A stretch of DNA of 64,000 nucleotides, taken from Xanthomonas floridensis. GTDB lineage: Bacteria; Pseudomonadota; Gammaproteobacteria; Xanthomonadales; Xanthomonadaceae. Under the pieces are notes generated by a model that saw only the letters and a program-made list of their open reading frames with translations, did no database searches and was not told where the DNA came from. This document shows, piece after piece, positions 16,766-25,449 of this stretch (positions within the stretch are counted from its first letter, which is position 1; each line of letters opens with the position of its first letter). The position numbers and the translations under genes were made by a program. The stretch lies in the NCBI RefSeq assembly GCF_001642575.1, contig NZ_LXNG01000006.1:62001-126000 (forward strand), in the 5' to 3' direction.

Positions 16766-17523
16766 GGCTGTTTGCCGTCGTGCCCTCACCCCAACTCCTG
16801 CTCCGCGCCCCGGCCCACGCTTGCGGCGCGGGCGCTCCAAGGCACGCGCGCCCGTGGCACGCAAGCCGTGCCTCCTCGCCCCGCGCGCGGGACAGGGGCT
16901 TCACGGCAGCACTCGGCGGACTGGCCTTTCTCCGCGTGCGACTGTCTTCCTCCGCCTGCCACTGCCTTCCTTCGCCTGCCACTGCCTTCCCCCGCCTGCC
17001 ACTGCCTTCCCCCGCCTGCGGGGGAAGGTGCCCGAAGGGCGGATGGGGGCCAGCGGTTGGCCGATCGAGCCAGCTGTTCTCACCTGACCGGCACAACGCC
17101 CTGCGGGTGAAGCGGAGTGTCGGGTGCGCAGCTTGCGCGGTGAGGCGTGTCCTGGCGCGTTTCCAGCGCATGCCTACGTGGTGCTCAGGTGGCTGTCTGC
17201 CGCCGTGCCCTCACCCCAACCCCCGCTCTGCGCCCCGGCCCACGCTTGCGGCGCGGGCGCTCCAAGGAACGCGCCCGTGGCGCGCAAGCCGTGCCTTCTC
17301 GCCCCGCGCGCGGGAGAGAGGCTTCACGGCAGCACTCGGTGGACTGGCCTTTCTCCGCTTGCGACTGTCTTCCTCCGCCTGCCACTGCCTTCCTTCGCCT
17401 GCCACTGCCTTCCCCCGCCTGCGGGGGAAGGTGCCCGAAGGGCGGATGGGGGCCAGCTGTTGGCCGATCGAGCCAGCTGTTCTCACCCTGTTGGGCACAA
17501 CGCCCTGCAAGGTGGAGCGGAAG
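16766..17523. repeat. Tandem ~350-bp duplication carrying a 20-bp minisatellite
   Basis: Unit 1 (16766-17119) and unit 2 (17191-17523) are largely the same sequence. Both start GGCTGT.TGCCG.CGTGCCC and end with GGCACAACGCCCTGC. Each carries 20-bp repeats of the form ACTGCCTTCCCCCGCCTGCC, four in unit 1 (16941-17020) and three in unit 2 (17364-17423), ending in a CCTTCCCCCGC/GCGGGGGAAGG hairpin. No coding capacity is evident. The open frames here are by-products of skewed GC. Confidence 0.75.
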
Positions 17524-17583
17524 GCCGGAACCGTGGGGCGCGGCGCGCGGCCCTCAATCTTCCGGCGCGGCACGGCGTAGTAC

Positions 17584-18651
17584 TCAATCTTCCGGCGGTT
17601 GGCAGGAGTCGCGCACGATCAGGTGCGGGCGCACGCTGGCAGTGGGGAGTTGCGGGGCGTTGTCGGGCTGGATCAGCATCGCCGCGGCAGTACGCCCGGT
17701 GTCACGGGTGTGGCGGCGCACCGAGGTCAGCGGTGGCCACAACCGTGAGGCCAGCGAGCTGTCGTCGTAGCCGATCACCGACAGCTGGCGCGGAATGCTG
17801 ATACCTGCGCGCAGCGCCACCTTGTAGATACCGGCGGCCATTTCGTCGTTACCGGTGAAGATGGCGGTGGGGCGCTTCTTGCCCAGCAGCAGCTTTTCGG
17901 CCGCGGCCACGCCCGATTCGAAGGTGTAGCCGGCTTCGACGATGCGTTCGGGCGGCAGTTCGATGCCGCGCCGGGTCAGCGCGTCGGCAAAGCCGGAGGT
18001 GCGCTCGATCGAGGAGCGGTAGGCGCTGGGGCCGGTGACCAGGGCGATATCGCGGTGGCCGAGCGAGAGCAGGTAGTCGGCCGCTTCCGCTGCGCCGTCG
18101 CGGTCGTGGGTGATGACCGTCTGCGAGGTGGTGTCCAGCGCGATCGAGGCGATGCGGGTGTAGCGGCAGCCGATCTCGGCCAGCATGTCGGCCAGCGCCT
18201 GGTCCTCGGAGGCGCGCGGCACCAGGATCACCCCGTGCAGCTTCTGCGCCTGCGCAAACCGGCGCACGCCTTCGATGTAGCCGGGGCTGCGGCTGTCGCA
18301 AGGGTGCACCACCAGCTCGAAACTGGAGCCGCGCAGCGCGTCCAGCGCGCCGTACTGCATGTCCACGATGTACTGCGCAGTGGGGTTGTCGTAGACCATG
18401 CCGATCAGGAACGAGCGCCGGAACGCCAGCCCGCGCGCCAGCGGGTCGGGCGCGTAGCCGACCTCGCGCATCAGCGCTTCGACCTTCTCGCGGGTGTCCT
18501 GGCGCACCAGCGGCGAGTTGTTGATGATCCGCGACACGGTCTTCTTGGACACGCCCGACATCCGTGCGATGTCGTTGATCGTGGCGACCTTGCCCTTCGG
18601 CAGGCCGGGCATTCCCTCTTCAGGCATCTTGCGGGCGGGCATAGCGGTCAA
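17584..18651 (-). CDS. LacI family transcriptional regulator
   Basis: Up to 355 residues. The exact start is uncertain because several in-frame ATGs precede the helix-turn-helix. The DNA-binding domain is ATINDIARMSGVSKKTVSRI followed by the hinge-proximal REVGYAPDPLARGL. A periplasmic-binding-protein fold follows (FLIGMVYDNPTAQYIVDMQ, ALVTGPSAYRSSIERTSGF, TAIFTGNDEMAAGIYK, IGYDDSSLASRLWPPLTSV). It lies inside the pectin region between kduI and the GH43 gene. It is the most likely ligand-responsive repressor for the three operator copies, since those are near-palindromic with a central CCGG typical of LacI sites. The inducer is unknown, presumably a uronate intermediate. Confidence 0.9.
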   Translation of the reverse strand: MTAMPARKMPEEGMPGLPKGKVATINDIARMSGVSKKTVSRIINNSPLVRQDTREKVEALMREVGYAPDPLARGLAFRRSFLIGMVYDNPTAQYIVDMQYGALDALRGSSFELVVHPCDSRSPGYIEGVRRFAQAQKLHGVILVPRASEDQALADMLAEIGCRYTRIASIALDTTSQTVITHDRDGAAEAADYLLSLGHRDIALVTGPSAYRSSIERTSGFADALTRRGIELPPERIVEAGYTFESGVAAAEKLLLGKKRPTAIFTGNDEMAAGIYKVALRAGISIPRQLSVIGYDDSSLASRLWPPLTSVRRHTRDTGRTAAAMLIQPDNAPQLPTASVRPHLIVRDSCQPPED

Positions 18652-18783
18652 CCAGTGAAGTTGATTGGATTCTACCGGCCAGACGGCCGGCAGACCTGAG
18701 CGAAGCCTGCCGCCACCCCGGACCCGCCGCGCAAGGCACCCCGCCGCAGGTATCGCGGCAGCATGCCCGGCGATGCAGAACGG

Positions 18784-20367
18784 TCAGTCCAGGGCGCGGT
18801 AGCGGAAGTTGCGGAACTCCACCTGGCCATCGCCTGCGGCATACAGCGCAGGCTTCAGGGCCAGGAACTTGCCGGCCACGTTGTGGTGGTAGCCGGACAC
18901 TTCCATCTGCACCGGGTACTTGGTCCACGCCTTGCCGTCGGTGCTGCTGTGGATGGTGACGATGTGGCGGTTGTTGGTGACCCGCAGCCACAGGGTGCCA
19001 CCGGTGGCACTGGGGGCCAGCGTGCCGGGGCGTTCCTCGCCGTAGCGGTGCATGACGAAATTCTCGCCATTGCTGCCCACGCCGGCGTAGAGCTTGTCGC
19101 TGTAGAACAGCAGCGCCCCGCCCTGCCCACCCGGTGCCACGGTCATCTGCACCTCGAACTGGTAGGCCTGGTCGGTGGCGATCACCGTCAGCGGCGAGGC
19201 ATTGCGCGGGGCGCTGCCCTTGCCCTGCAGGCGCAACACGCCATCGCCCACCTGCAGGCGCTTGGCCTCGTCGGCGGCGGGGTTGAAGAACGCCCACTGC
19301 GGGCCCAGCGTGCTGGCGCGGAAGTCGTCCGACAACGCCAGGCCGTGTTGCAGGGCCTGGCCGCTGGGCTTTTTCAGCGGTTTGCCCAGATCCCCACCCT
19401 TGGCGACGAACCAGCCGTCCGGGGTCCATTCGATCGGGTCCAGCAAGGCCTGCCGGCCCAGCGTCCAGTAGCCGTGCTCGTAGCCGTGGTAGAGCATCCA
19501 CCAGCGTTTGTCGGTGCCTTCCACCAGCGTGGCGTGGCCACGCGACCACCACGGCTCGTCGGCACTCTTGGTGCGGGTGATCGGGTTGTTGGGCGCGTTC
19601 TGCCAGGGGCCGTGGATCGAACGCGAACGCGCGGTGATCACCATGTGCCCGGTCGGCGGGCCGGCGGTGCCGCCCACGGCGGTGGTCATGTAGTACCAGC
19701 CGTTGTGGCGGGTGATCTTGGGGCCTTCCTGCGCGTAGCCTTCCACGTCCCAGCTTTCCGGGTACTTCCAGCCGTCGTAGACGTGCCTGGGCGTGCCGAC
19801 CACGGTCAGGCCGTCGTCGGACAGCTGCACGTAATCGCCGCCGCTCAGGAACAGGTAGCGCTTGCCGTCTTCGCCCACGGCATGGCCGGGGTCGATGTAC
19901 TTGCCCAGACCGATGTCGATCGGCTTGCTCCATGGGCCCTTGATGTCATCGGCCCACACCACGTAGTTGCTGCGCTCGCCCTGGTCGCCGCGGCGGGCCG
20001 GGAAGTAGATGTAGTAGCGCGTGCCGTGCTTGATCAGGTCCGGCGCCCAGATCGCGCCGACGTTCTGGGTGATGGCGTGGCCCAGCGGCTGCCAGTTGAC
20101 CACATCGCGCGAATGCCAGATCGGCAGGCCGGGATACGCGTCGAACGAGGACAGCGTGAGGTAGTAATCGTCGCCGTCCTTGAGCACCGACGGGTCGGGG
20201 TGGTCGCCGGCCAGCACCGGATTGAGGAAGGTGCCGTCGCCCTGATCGGCAATGCGCTGATGTTCGATGCCGCGCTTCCAGTCGGCCGCGCCACTCAGGC
20301 CGGCGCACAGCAACAATCCGGCGGCAACCAGCCAACGCAGCCGAGGTGGGGTGATACGCACACGCAT
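18784..20367 (-). CDS. Secreted GH43 family glycosidase
   Basis: 527 residues with a signal peptide (N-terminal RWLVAAGLLLCAGLSGAAD). The five-bladed propeller domain is GH43. The catalytic base Asp is in GDHPDPSV (about residue 58), the pKa-modulating Asp is in IWAPDLI, and the acid Glu is in YAQEGPKIT. From about residue 340 a beta-sandwich domain follows (FRASTLGPQWAFFNPAAD, FEVQMTVAPGGQGGALLFY), as in exo-acting arabinofuranosidases and xylosidases. A good site (AGGAG) precedes the ATG at 20367. The operator at 20415-20436 lies 48 bp upstream. Activity on side chains of pectin (arabinan, galactan) is inferred from the neighbourhood. Confidence 0.88.
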   Translation of the reverse strand: MRVRITPPRLRWLVAAGLLLCAGLSGAADWKRGIEHQRIADQGDGTFLNPVLAGDHPDPSVLKDGDDYYLTLSSFDAYPGLPIWHSRDVVNWQPLGHAITQNVGAIWAPDLIKHGTRYYIYFPARRGDQGERSNYVVWADDIKGPWSKPIDIGLGKYIDPGHAVGEDGKRYLFLSGGDYVQLSDDGLTVVGTPRHVYDGWKYPESWDVEGYAQEGPKITRHNGWYYMTTAVGGTAGPPTGHMVITARSRSIHGPWQNAPNNPITRTKSADEPWWSRGHATLVEGTDKRWWMLYHGYEHGYWTLGRQALLDPIEWTPDGWFVAKGGDLGKPLKKPSGQALQHGLALSDDFRASTLGPQWAFFNPAADEAKRLQVGDGVLRLQGKGSAPRNASPLTVIATDQAYQFEVQMTVAPGGQGGALLFYSDKLYAGVGSNGENFVMHRYGEERPGTLAPSATGGTLWLRVTNNRHIVTIHSSTDGKAWTKYPVQMEVSGYHHNVAGKFLALKPALYAAGDGQVEFRNFRYRALD

Positions 20368-20414
20368 GCTGTCTCCTAGTCCCCAACGGGTGGGGCGATG
20401 CGGTCACCGGCAGG

Positions 20415-20436
20415 CAATGCCACCGGTTAACCGAAT
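20415..20436 (-). promoter_or_regulatory. Putative LacI-family operator 2, upstream of GH43 gene
   Basis: AATGCCACCGGTTAACCGAATG. Read in reverse it gives GGTTAACCGGTGGCATT, one base different from operator 1. It sits 48-69 bp before the GH43 start codon and after the TRAP operon end. Confidence 0.75.
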
Positions 20437-20582
20437 GAGGCGGAAGTCTGCCGCCAGCAGCAACGTCCTGCACGCTAGGCAAGGCGTCGCACGTGCCGGG
20501 CAGGCGGGGGATCGAGCGGCATCACCTGCCGCATCGATCACGCCCGTCCACCAGGCACCCGATCGCTCAGCGCGTCATGGCC

Positions 20583-21866
20583 TCAGGCGCGCAGCGCGCG
20601 TGGCAGCCACAACGACAGCTCCGGGAAGAACGCCACGATCAACAGCACGCACAGTGCGGCCAGCCAGAACGGCCAGATGGTGCGCATGCTCTGGGCAACG
20701 GTGATCTGCCCGATGGAGGTGCCGATGAACAACACCGAGCCGATCGGCGGGGTGATCAAGCCGATACCGCCGGCCAGCACCATCACCAGGCCGAAGTGGA
20801 TCGGGTCGATGCCATAGGCCTTGACCACCGGCAGGAAGATCGGCGTGCAGATCAGGATCTTCGGTGCCAGGTCCATGAACATGCCCAGCAACAGCAGCAT
20901 CACCACGATCATCAGCAGCACGGTGTTCTTGCTGTCGGCGATGGCCTGCAGGAACTTCACCGCCGCGGCCGGCACCTGCAGGTACGCCAGCAACCAGCCG
21001 AATACCGCAGCGGTGGCGATCACGAACAGGATCACGCCGGTGGTGCGCGCAGCATGCGTCACGGCGGCGAAGAACTCGGCCCAGCGCAACTGGCGATACA
21101 GCAGCGCGGTAACGATCAAGGCGTACACCACCGCAATCGCCGCGCTCTCCACCGCAGTGAAAATACCCGCACGAATACCGATGAAGATCAACGCCACCAG
21201 GCCCAGCCCCGGCAACGCACCGAACAGGCGCAAGGCCACCGCACGCCAGCCCGGGAAGGGCTCGGTGCCGTAACCGCGGTGGCGCGCCACCGCATAGCCG
21301 GTGACCATCATCGCGGCGGTCATCAGCAGCGCCGGCACGATGCCGGCCGCGAACAGATCGGCAATCGACAGGCCGCCACCGGCCGCTGCAGAGAACAGGA
21401 TCAGGTTGTGCGAGGGTGGTACCAGCAACGCCACCAGCGCAGCGGTCATGCTCACGTTCACCGCGTAGTCGCGGTCGTAGCCGCGCTTGATCATCTGCGG
21501 AATCATGGTGCCGCCGACTGCCGAGACGTCGGCAATCGCCGAGCCGGACACGCCACCGAAGAACAACGACGACAGCACGCTGACCTGACCCAGGCCGCCG
21601 CGCACGCGCCCCACCAGCGACGACGCCAGCGCGATCAAACGTTCGGAAATGCCACCGCGCAACATCAGCTCGCCGGCAAAGATAAACAGCGGAATCGCAA
21701 TCAGCGACGCCGAGCCGCTACCGGCGGAAATCTGCTGCACCAGCACCACCGTGGGCAGGTCCAGATACAGCAAGGTGGCCAGTGCGGCCGCGCCCAAGGC
21801 GTAGGCCACCGGCACGCCGATCAGCAGCAGCACCACGAAGGTTCCCAACAACATCGCGATGCCCAT
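20583..21866 (-). CDS. TRAP transporter large permease (DctM family)
   Basis: 427 residues from the ATG at 21864-21866. Very hydrophobic with about 11-12 membrane segments. Family pattern GSGSASLIAIPLFIFAGELM near the N terminus, GGVSGSAIADVSAVGGTMIP, and VPPSHNLILFS. It carries out the Na+-driven solute transport step of a tripartite ATP-independent transporter. The start overlaps the stop of the small permease gene (TGATG), so expression is coupled. Together with DctQ and DctP genes upstream it makes a full system, likely importing uronates or (unsaturated) galacturonides. Confidence 0.92.
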   Translation of the reverse strand: MGIAMLLGTFVVLLLIGVPVAYALGAAALATLLYLDLPTVVLVQQISAGSGSASLIAIPLFIFAGELMLRGGISERLIALASSLVGRVRGGLGQVSVLSSLFFGGVSGSAIADVSAVGGTMIPQMIKRGYDRDYAVNVSMTAALVALLVPPSHNLILFSAAAGGGLSIADLFAAGIVPALLMTAAMMVTGYAVARHRGYGTEPFPGWRAVALRLFGALPGLGLVALIFIGIRAGIFTAVESAAIAVVYALIVTALLYRQLRWAEFFAAVTHAARTTGVILFVIATAAVFGWLLAYLQVPAAAVKFLQAIADSKNTVLLMIVVMLLLLGMFMDLAPKILICTPIFLPVVKAYGIDPIHFGLVMVLAGGIGLITPPIGSVLFIGTSIGQITVAQSMRTIWPFWLAALCVLLIVAFFPELSLWLPRALRA

Positions 21867-22387
21867 CAGCGCACTCCTCCGGCTTGGATCGGGCGCAGCA
21901 CACGCCACAACTTGTACAAGGCAAACAGCACCATCAGCGCACCGCCGATGGACAACGGCAGGTAGTTGATGCTCTGCGGCATCTGCGCGCCGGCCATCTT
22001 GATGTCCAGGCCATCGATCAGCAGCGCCGCGCTCCACCGCGCCAACACCGCGCCGATGGCGATGATCATCAGCGGGCGAATCAGTTCGAACAGCTTGCGC
22101 ACCAATGGCGGCACGTGTTCGCCCAGCAGATAGAAACCGAAGTGGCGGTTGGTGTGCACACCGGCGGCGGCGCCCAGGCTCAGCGCGGTGCTCAGCAGCA
22201 GCAGCGTCACCGGTTCGGTCCAGCTGGGCGAGTCGTTGAGCACGTAGCGGGTGAACACCTGCCAGCCCTGCACGACCACCAGGCCCAGCAGCGCCAGCGA
22301 TGCAACGCCAATGGCAATATCGGAAACGCGGTCCAGCGCGCGCTGCATCGGCGCGACCGGGACGGCGACGGTCTCGGGTTCGGTCAT
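21866..22387 (-). CDS. TRAP transporter small permease (DctQ family)
   Basis: 173 residues with four predicted membrane segments: VSDIAIGVASLALLGLVVVQ, WTEPVTLLLLSTALSLGAAA, a helix around LIRPLMIIAIGAVLARWSA, and YLPLSIGGALMVLFALYKLW. W.EP..LLLL is the DctQ pattern. Ribosome-binding site AGAGG before the ATG at 22387. It stands between dctP and dctM with a 10-bp gap and a 1-bp overlap. Confidence 0.88.
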   Translation of the reverse strand: MTEPETVAVPVAPMQRALDRVSDIAIGVASLALLGLVVVQGWQVFTRYVLNDSPSWTEPVTLLLLSTALSLGAAAGVHTNRHFGFYLLGEHVPPLVRKLFELIRPLMIIAIGAVLARWSAALLIDGLDIKMAGAQMPQSINYLPLSIGGALMVLFALYKLWRVLRPIQAGGVR

Positions 22388-22397
22388 CGGGATACCT

Positions 22398-23396
22398 CTA
22401 TGCGAAATCGCGGATGCGGCGGTACAGCGCTTCGATCTCCGGCTGCTGGCGGTACTCGGCCAGCAGCGGGGCGGCGGCGGCGCGGAACGCCGGCATGTCG
22501 ACCTGGTTGAGCTTCACGCCGTAGTCAATCACCTGCTTGCGCGCGACCGTTTCCGACGCATCCCACAACTGGCGCATCACCGGCACCGACGCACGCGCCA
22601 GTTCCACCACCAGGCCACGATCGGCCGGGCTCAGCGATTCGAAGCTCTTGCGCGACATCACCAGAATATCCGGCGCGTAGGAATGCTCGCTCTGCGACCA
22701 GTAGTGCGCGGCCTCGAAATGACGGCTGGACTGGAAGCTGCGCATATTGTTTTCCGCACCGTCGATCATGTGCGTTTCCATCGCCGAGAACGTCTCGCCC
22801 AGCGACATCGGCGTGGGATTGGCGCCCAGCATGCGCATCAGCTTGAGAAAGATGTCCGACGAGGCCACGCGCAATTTCAGGCCCTTGAGATCTTCCGGGC
22901 GGTGCAGCGGGTGCTTGGTGTTGTAGAAGCAGCGCGCGCCCGAATCGTAGATCGCCAGGCCCACCAGATCGCGCTGTTCGAAGCTGCGCAGGATGCTGTC
23001 GCCGACATGCCCGTCGATGACGCGGCGCAGATGCGGCACCGAGTCGAACACGTACGGCAGGCACAGCGCCTGGGTGAGCGGAAAGGTGTTGTTCAACGCA
23101 CCCGAATACACGCGGGTGATGTCGATGGCGCCGAAGCGCGCCATGTCGATCGCCTCCGACTCGCGACCCAGCTGGCCGGAGTGGTACTGGCGCAGTTTGA
23201 GCCGGCCGTTGGTGCGCGCTTCGAGCTGTTTGCCGAACCACCGCACCGCCTCCACGGTGGGGTAGTCGCCGACGTGCACATCGGTGGCGGTGAGCAACTG
23301 CCCGCCGGGGATCGGCGTGGTGGCGCCGGCATCCAACCAGGGGCCGGCGGCGGCGGCGCCGAGCCCGGCACCGAGGAAATGTCTGCGTGTGATCAT
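22398..23396 (-). CDS. TRAP transporter substrate-binding protein (DctP family)
   Basis: 332 residues, with a Tat-like signal (MITRRHFLGAGLGAAAAGPW). The DctP fold shows in VHVGDYPTVEAVRWFGKQLE, GRLKLRQYHSGQLGRESEA, LKGLKLRVASSDIFLKLMR and ANPTPMSLGETFSAMETHM. The Arg in LRVASSD is the carboxylate-binding arginine of the family, so the ligand is an organic acid, consistent with a sugar acid. First gene of the dctP-dctQ-dctM unit. The short gap to the FAH gene upstream (37 bp) suggests one transcript from 24255 to 20583. Confidence 0.92.
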   Translation of the reverse strand: MITRRHFLGAGLGAAAAGPWLDAGATTPIPGGQLLTATDVHVGDYPTVEAVRWFGKQLEARTNGRLKLRQYHSGQLGRESEAIDMARFGAIDITRVYSGALNNTFPLTQALCLPYVFDSVPHLRRVIDGHVGDSILRSFEQRDLVGLAIYDSGARCFYNTKHPLHRPEDLKGLKLRVASSDIFLKLMRMLGANPTPMSLGETFSAMETHMIDGAENNMRSFQSSRHFEAAHYWSQSEHSYAPDILVMSRKSFESLSPADRGLVVELARASVPVMRQLWDASETVARKQVIDYGVKLNQVDMPAFRAAAAPLLAEYRQQPEIEALYRRIRDFA

Positions 23397-23433
23397 TGGC
23401 GCCCTCCCAAGCGTCTGGTCACCGAGTCCGCGC

Positions 23434-24255
23434 TTAGCTGGCGGACACGGCCGTACAGGAAATGTCGCCGATGCCGGCGAAGCGAATCAGGGCATGCTGT
23501 CCCACTTCGATGTCATGGATACCGGTGGCATTGCCCGTGGCAATGAGATCACCGCGCTTGAGTGGACGCCCGCGCTGAGCCGAACGGCTGAGTGCAAATG
23601 CGTAGGCCGCACGCAATCCGCCCGGCAGCGTGGTGGCGCCACCGGTGCCCACCACCTGGTCGTCGATCAGCGTTTCGGCGGTCAGCGCGGTTTCCTCGCG
23701 GCCCAGCCAATCGGTGACTTCCGGCCCCAGGATCAGCCCGTTGTTGTTGCCGAAATCCGAAATCACCACCCGTGGACCCAGTTTGTTGATGGTGGCCAGC
23801 GGGCTGCTGGCGATCTCCACGCCAATGAACAGCGTTGCCGGCAGCGCAGCGGCCTCGTCCGGGGTGTAGTGGGTCTTGTCGGTGGGGGCATCGGCCTCCA
23901 GGCGCAGCACGTACTCGGCTTCCACCGCACCGAAGCCGCCGACATAGATCGGAAATTCGGTTGTTCCACCGGTAGCATTCCAGAGCTTCTGAGAGAAGAT
24001 CGGGCCGAGCAGACGTTCGTCGCCAGAGGCATCGCGGCGCTCGGCGGCGATGTAGCCCACCTTCCAGCCGACCACCTGGTCGTGCCACTGGCTGATGGCG
24101 ATGTCCTGCACCTGGTAGGCGGTCACCAGATCGGCGGGAATTTGCCCGGGAAAATCGGGTAGCGAAGCCCCGGCACGGCGTGCCTCCACAAAGCGCTGGG
24201 CGATGTCGGACAGCGCGGATGTGGACGTTGGCGGGGTGGCGGCGTCGTTGCTCAA
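23434..24255 (-). CDS. 2-keto-4-pentenoate hydratase / FAH-family enzyme
   Basis: 273 residues from a TTG start at 24253-24255, chosen because GGGAG lies just upstream and no ATG fits. Matches the MhpD/2-hydroxypenta-2,4-dienoate hydratase branch of the fumarylacetoacetate hydrolase superfamily: ALSDIAQRFVEARRAG, YQVQDIAISQWHDQVVGWKV, AEYVLRLEAD (Glu metal ligand) and GDLIATGNATGIHDI. These enzymes handle 2-keto-3-deoxy-type acids with Mg2+. Here it leads the TRAP operon and faces a divergent esterase across operator 3. A role in processing imported keto-deoxy sugar acids is inference. Confidence 0.82.
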   Translation of the reverse strand: MSNDAATPPTSTSALSDIAQRFVEARRAGASLPDFPGQIPADLVTAYQVQDIAISQWHDQVVGWKVGYIAAERRDASGDERLLGPIFSQKLWNATGGTTEFPIYVGGFGAVEAEYVLRLEADAPTDKTHYTPDEAAALPATLFIGVEIASSPLATINKLGPRVVISDFGNNNGLILGPEVTDWLGREETALTAETLIDDQVVGTGGATTLPGGLRAAYAFALSRSAQRGRPLKRGDLIATGNATGIHDIEVGQHALIRFAGIGDISCTAVSAS

Positions 24256-24316
24256 GGGTGTCTCCCTGATAGGTGTTTTGTTGCACTGCCAATCGACAGC
24301 GGCACGGTGTGCTGTA

Positions 24317-24336
24317 TATGGTAAACCGGTGTCATT
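24317..24336 (+). promoter_or_regulatory. Putative LacI-family operator 3, divergent FAH/esterase promoter
   Basis: TATGGTAAACCGGTGTCATT. Core GGTAAACCGGTGTCATT, one base off operator 1. It lies 62 bp from the FAH-family start and 58 bp from the esterase start, so one site could control both directions. Confidence 0.75.
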
Positions 24337-24393
24337 GGCAATGTGCAGTGCGACATTGTGACCGCGATACCGAAGTGGCCCTGGGAGGGGTAG

Positions 24394-25449
24394 ATGCAGC
24401 AGACACGCCAGAAACACCTTGGAAACCAGGCAGTGCGGGCCCTGCGCCGCTGCCTGGGCGCGACCCTGGCGGTGCTGGCAATGGCCAGCGTGCCGGCCTG
24501 GTCGGCAGAGCGCGCCAGCGCCGATACCGCCGCCGAGCAGGCCAGCCGGATCGCGCTGTGGCCGCGGGCGATGGCACCGGGGGACACCCCATTGCCGCAG
24601 CCGCAGCGCATCGTGGACCGCAGCAGCGATGACGCCCTGCCCGACCGCTACATCCAGAACATCAGCCAACCCTACCTGGTGGTCTACCGCCCCAGGCGGC
24701 CCAACGGCACCGCGTTGCTGGTCACGCCCGGCGGCGGCTACCAGCGCATCGTGCTGGACAACGAAGGCAGCGCCCTGATGCCGGGCTTCGTCGGCCAGGC
24801 CGGCATCACCTTGTTCGTGCTGCGCTACCGGCTACCCGGCGAAGGCCACCCGAACGGCGCCGACGTGCCGCTGGCCGATGCGCAGCGCGCGCTGCGGCTG
24901 ATCCGCGCCAATGCGGCGCGTTATGGCATCGATGCGCACCGGGTCGGGGTGATGGGGTTTTCGGCCGGTGGTCATGTCGCCGCCAGCCTGGCCACGCGCT
25001 ATGCCGCGCAGGTGTATCCGGCACAGGATGCCGCCGATACGCTGAGCGCCCGGCCGGACTTCGCGCTGTTGATCTACCCGGTGATCGACATGGACAGCGC
25101 CAACGCGCATCCGGGCTCGCGCGAGCGCCTGCTCGGTAACACGCCCAGCGCAGCGCAGGTGAGTGCGTATTCGCCGCAACTGCATGTGGATGCGCGCACC
25201 CCGCCCACGTTTTTGCTGCACGCCCAGGACGACACCGTGGTGCCGGTACGCAACAGCCTGCTGATGCACGACGCACTGCTGCGTGCCGGTGTGCCCAGCG
25301 AGCTGCATGTGTTTCCGCAGGGCGGCCATGGCTTCGGCACCGACCGCATCGCCGGGCTGACCCTGGCCGCCTGGCCGCAACTGGCGCAGGCCTGGATTGC
25401 CCATCTCACCACGCCACCGGCATCGGCGAAGAAGGATGCCGGGCGATGA
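24394..25449 (+). CDS. Secreted alpha/beta-hydrolase esterase (acetylesterase-like)
   Basis: 351 residues. Ribosome-binding site GGGAGGGG before the ATG; signal peptide around CLGATLAVLAMASVPAWSAE. The BD-FAE/acetyl-xylan-esterase type alpha/beta-hydrolase shows the oxyanion loop TPGGGYQRI, nucleophile elbow GFSAGGH, acid DDTVVP and His in QGGHGFG. Enzymes of this class remove acetyl groups from hemicellulose or pectin. The 3' end overlaps the next esterase by 4 bp (ATGA). It is controlled, by position, from operator 3. Exact substrate unknown. Confidence 0.84.
   Translation: MQQTRQKHLGNQAVRALRRCLGATLAVLAMASVPAWSAERASADTAAEQASRIALWPRAMAPGDTPLPQPQRIVDRSSDDALPDRYIQNISQPYLVVYRPRRPNGTALLVTPGGGYQRIVLDNEGSALMPGFVGQAGITLFVLRYRLPGEGHPNGADVPLADAQRALRLIRANAARYGIDAHRVGVMGFSAGGHVAASLATRYAAQVYPAQDAADTLSARPDFALLIYPVIDMDSANAHPGSRERLLGNTPSAAQVSAYSPQLHVDARTPPTFLLHAQDDTVVPVRNSLLMHDALLRAGVPSELHVFPQGGHGFGTDRIAGLTLAAWPQLAQAWIAHLTTPPASAKKDAGR

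Noticed and set aside
16941..17020. Regular 20-bp repeats considered as a CRISPR array
   Set aside because: Units are directly adjacent with no spacers, and no cas genes are present.
18763..20379. 538-codon plus-strand frame opposite the GH43 gene
   Set aside because: Shadow frame. The minus strand encodes a full GH43 enzyme with signal peptide and catalytic residues.
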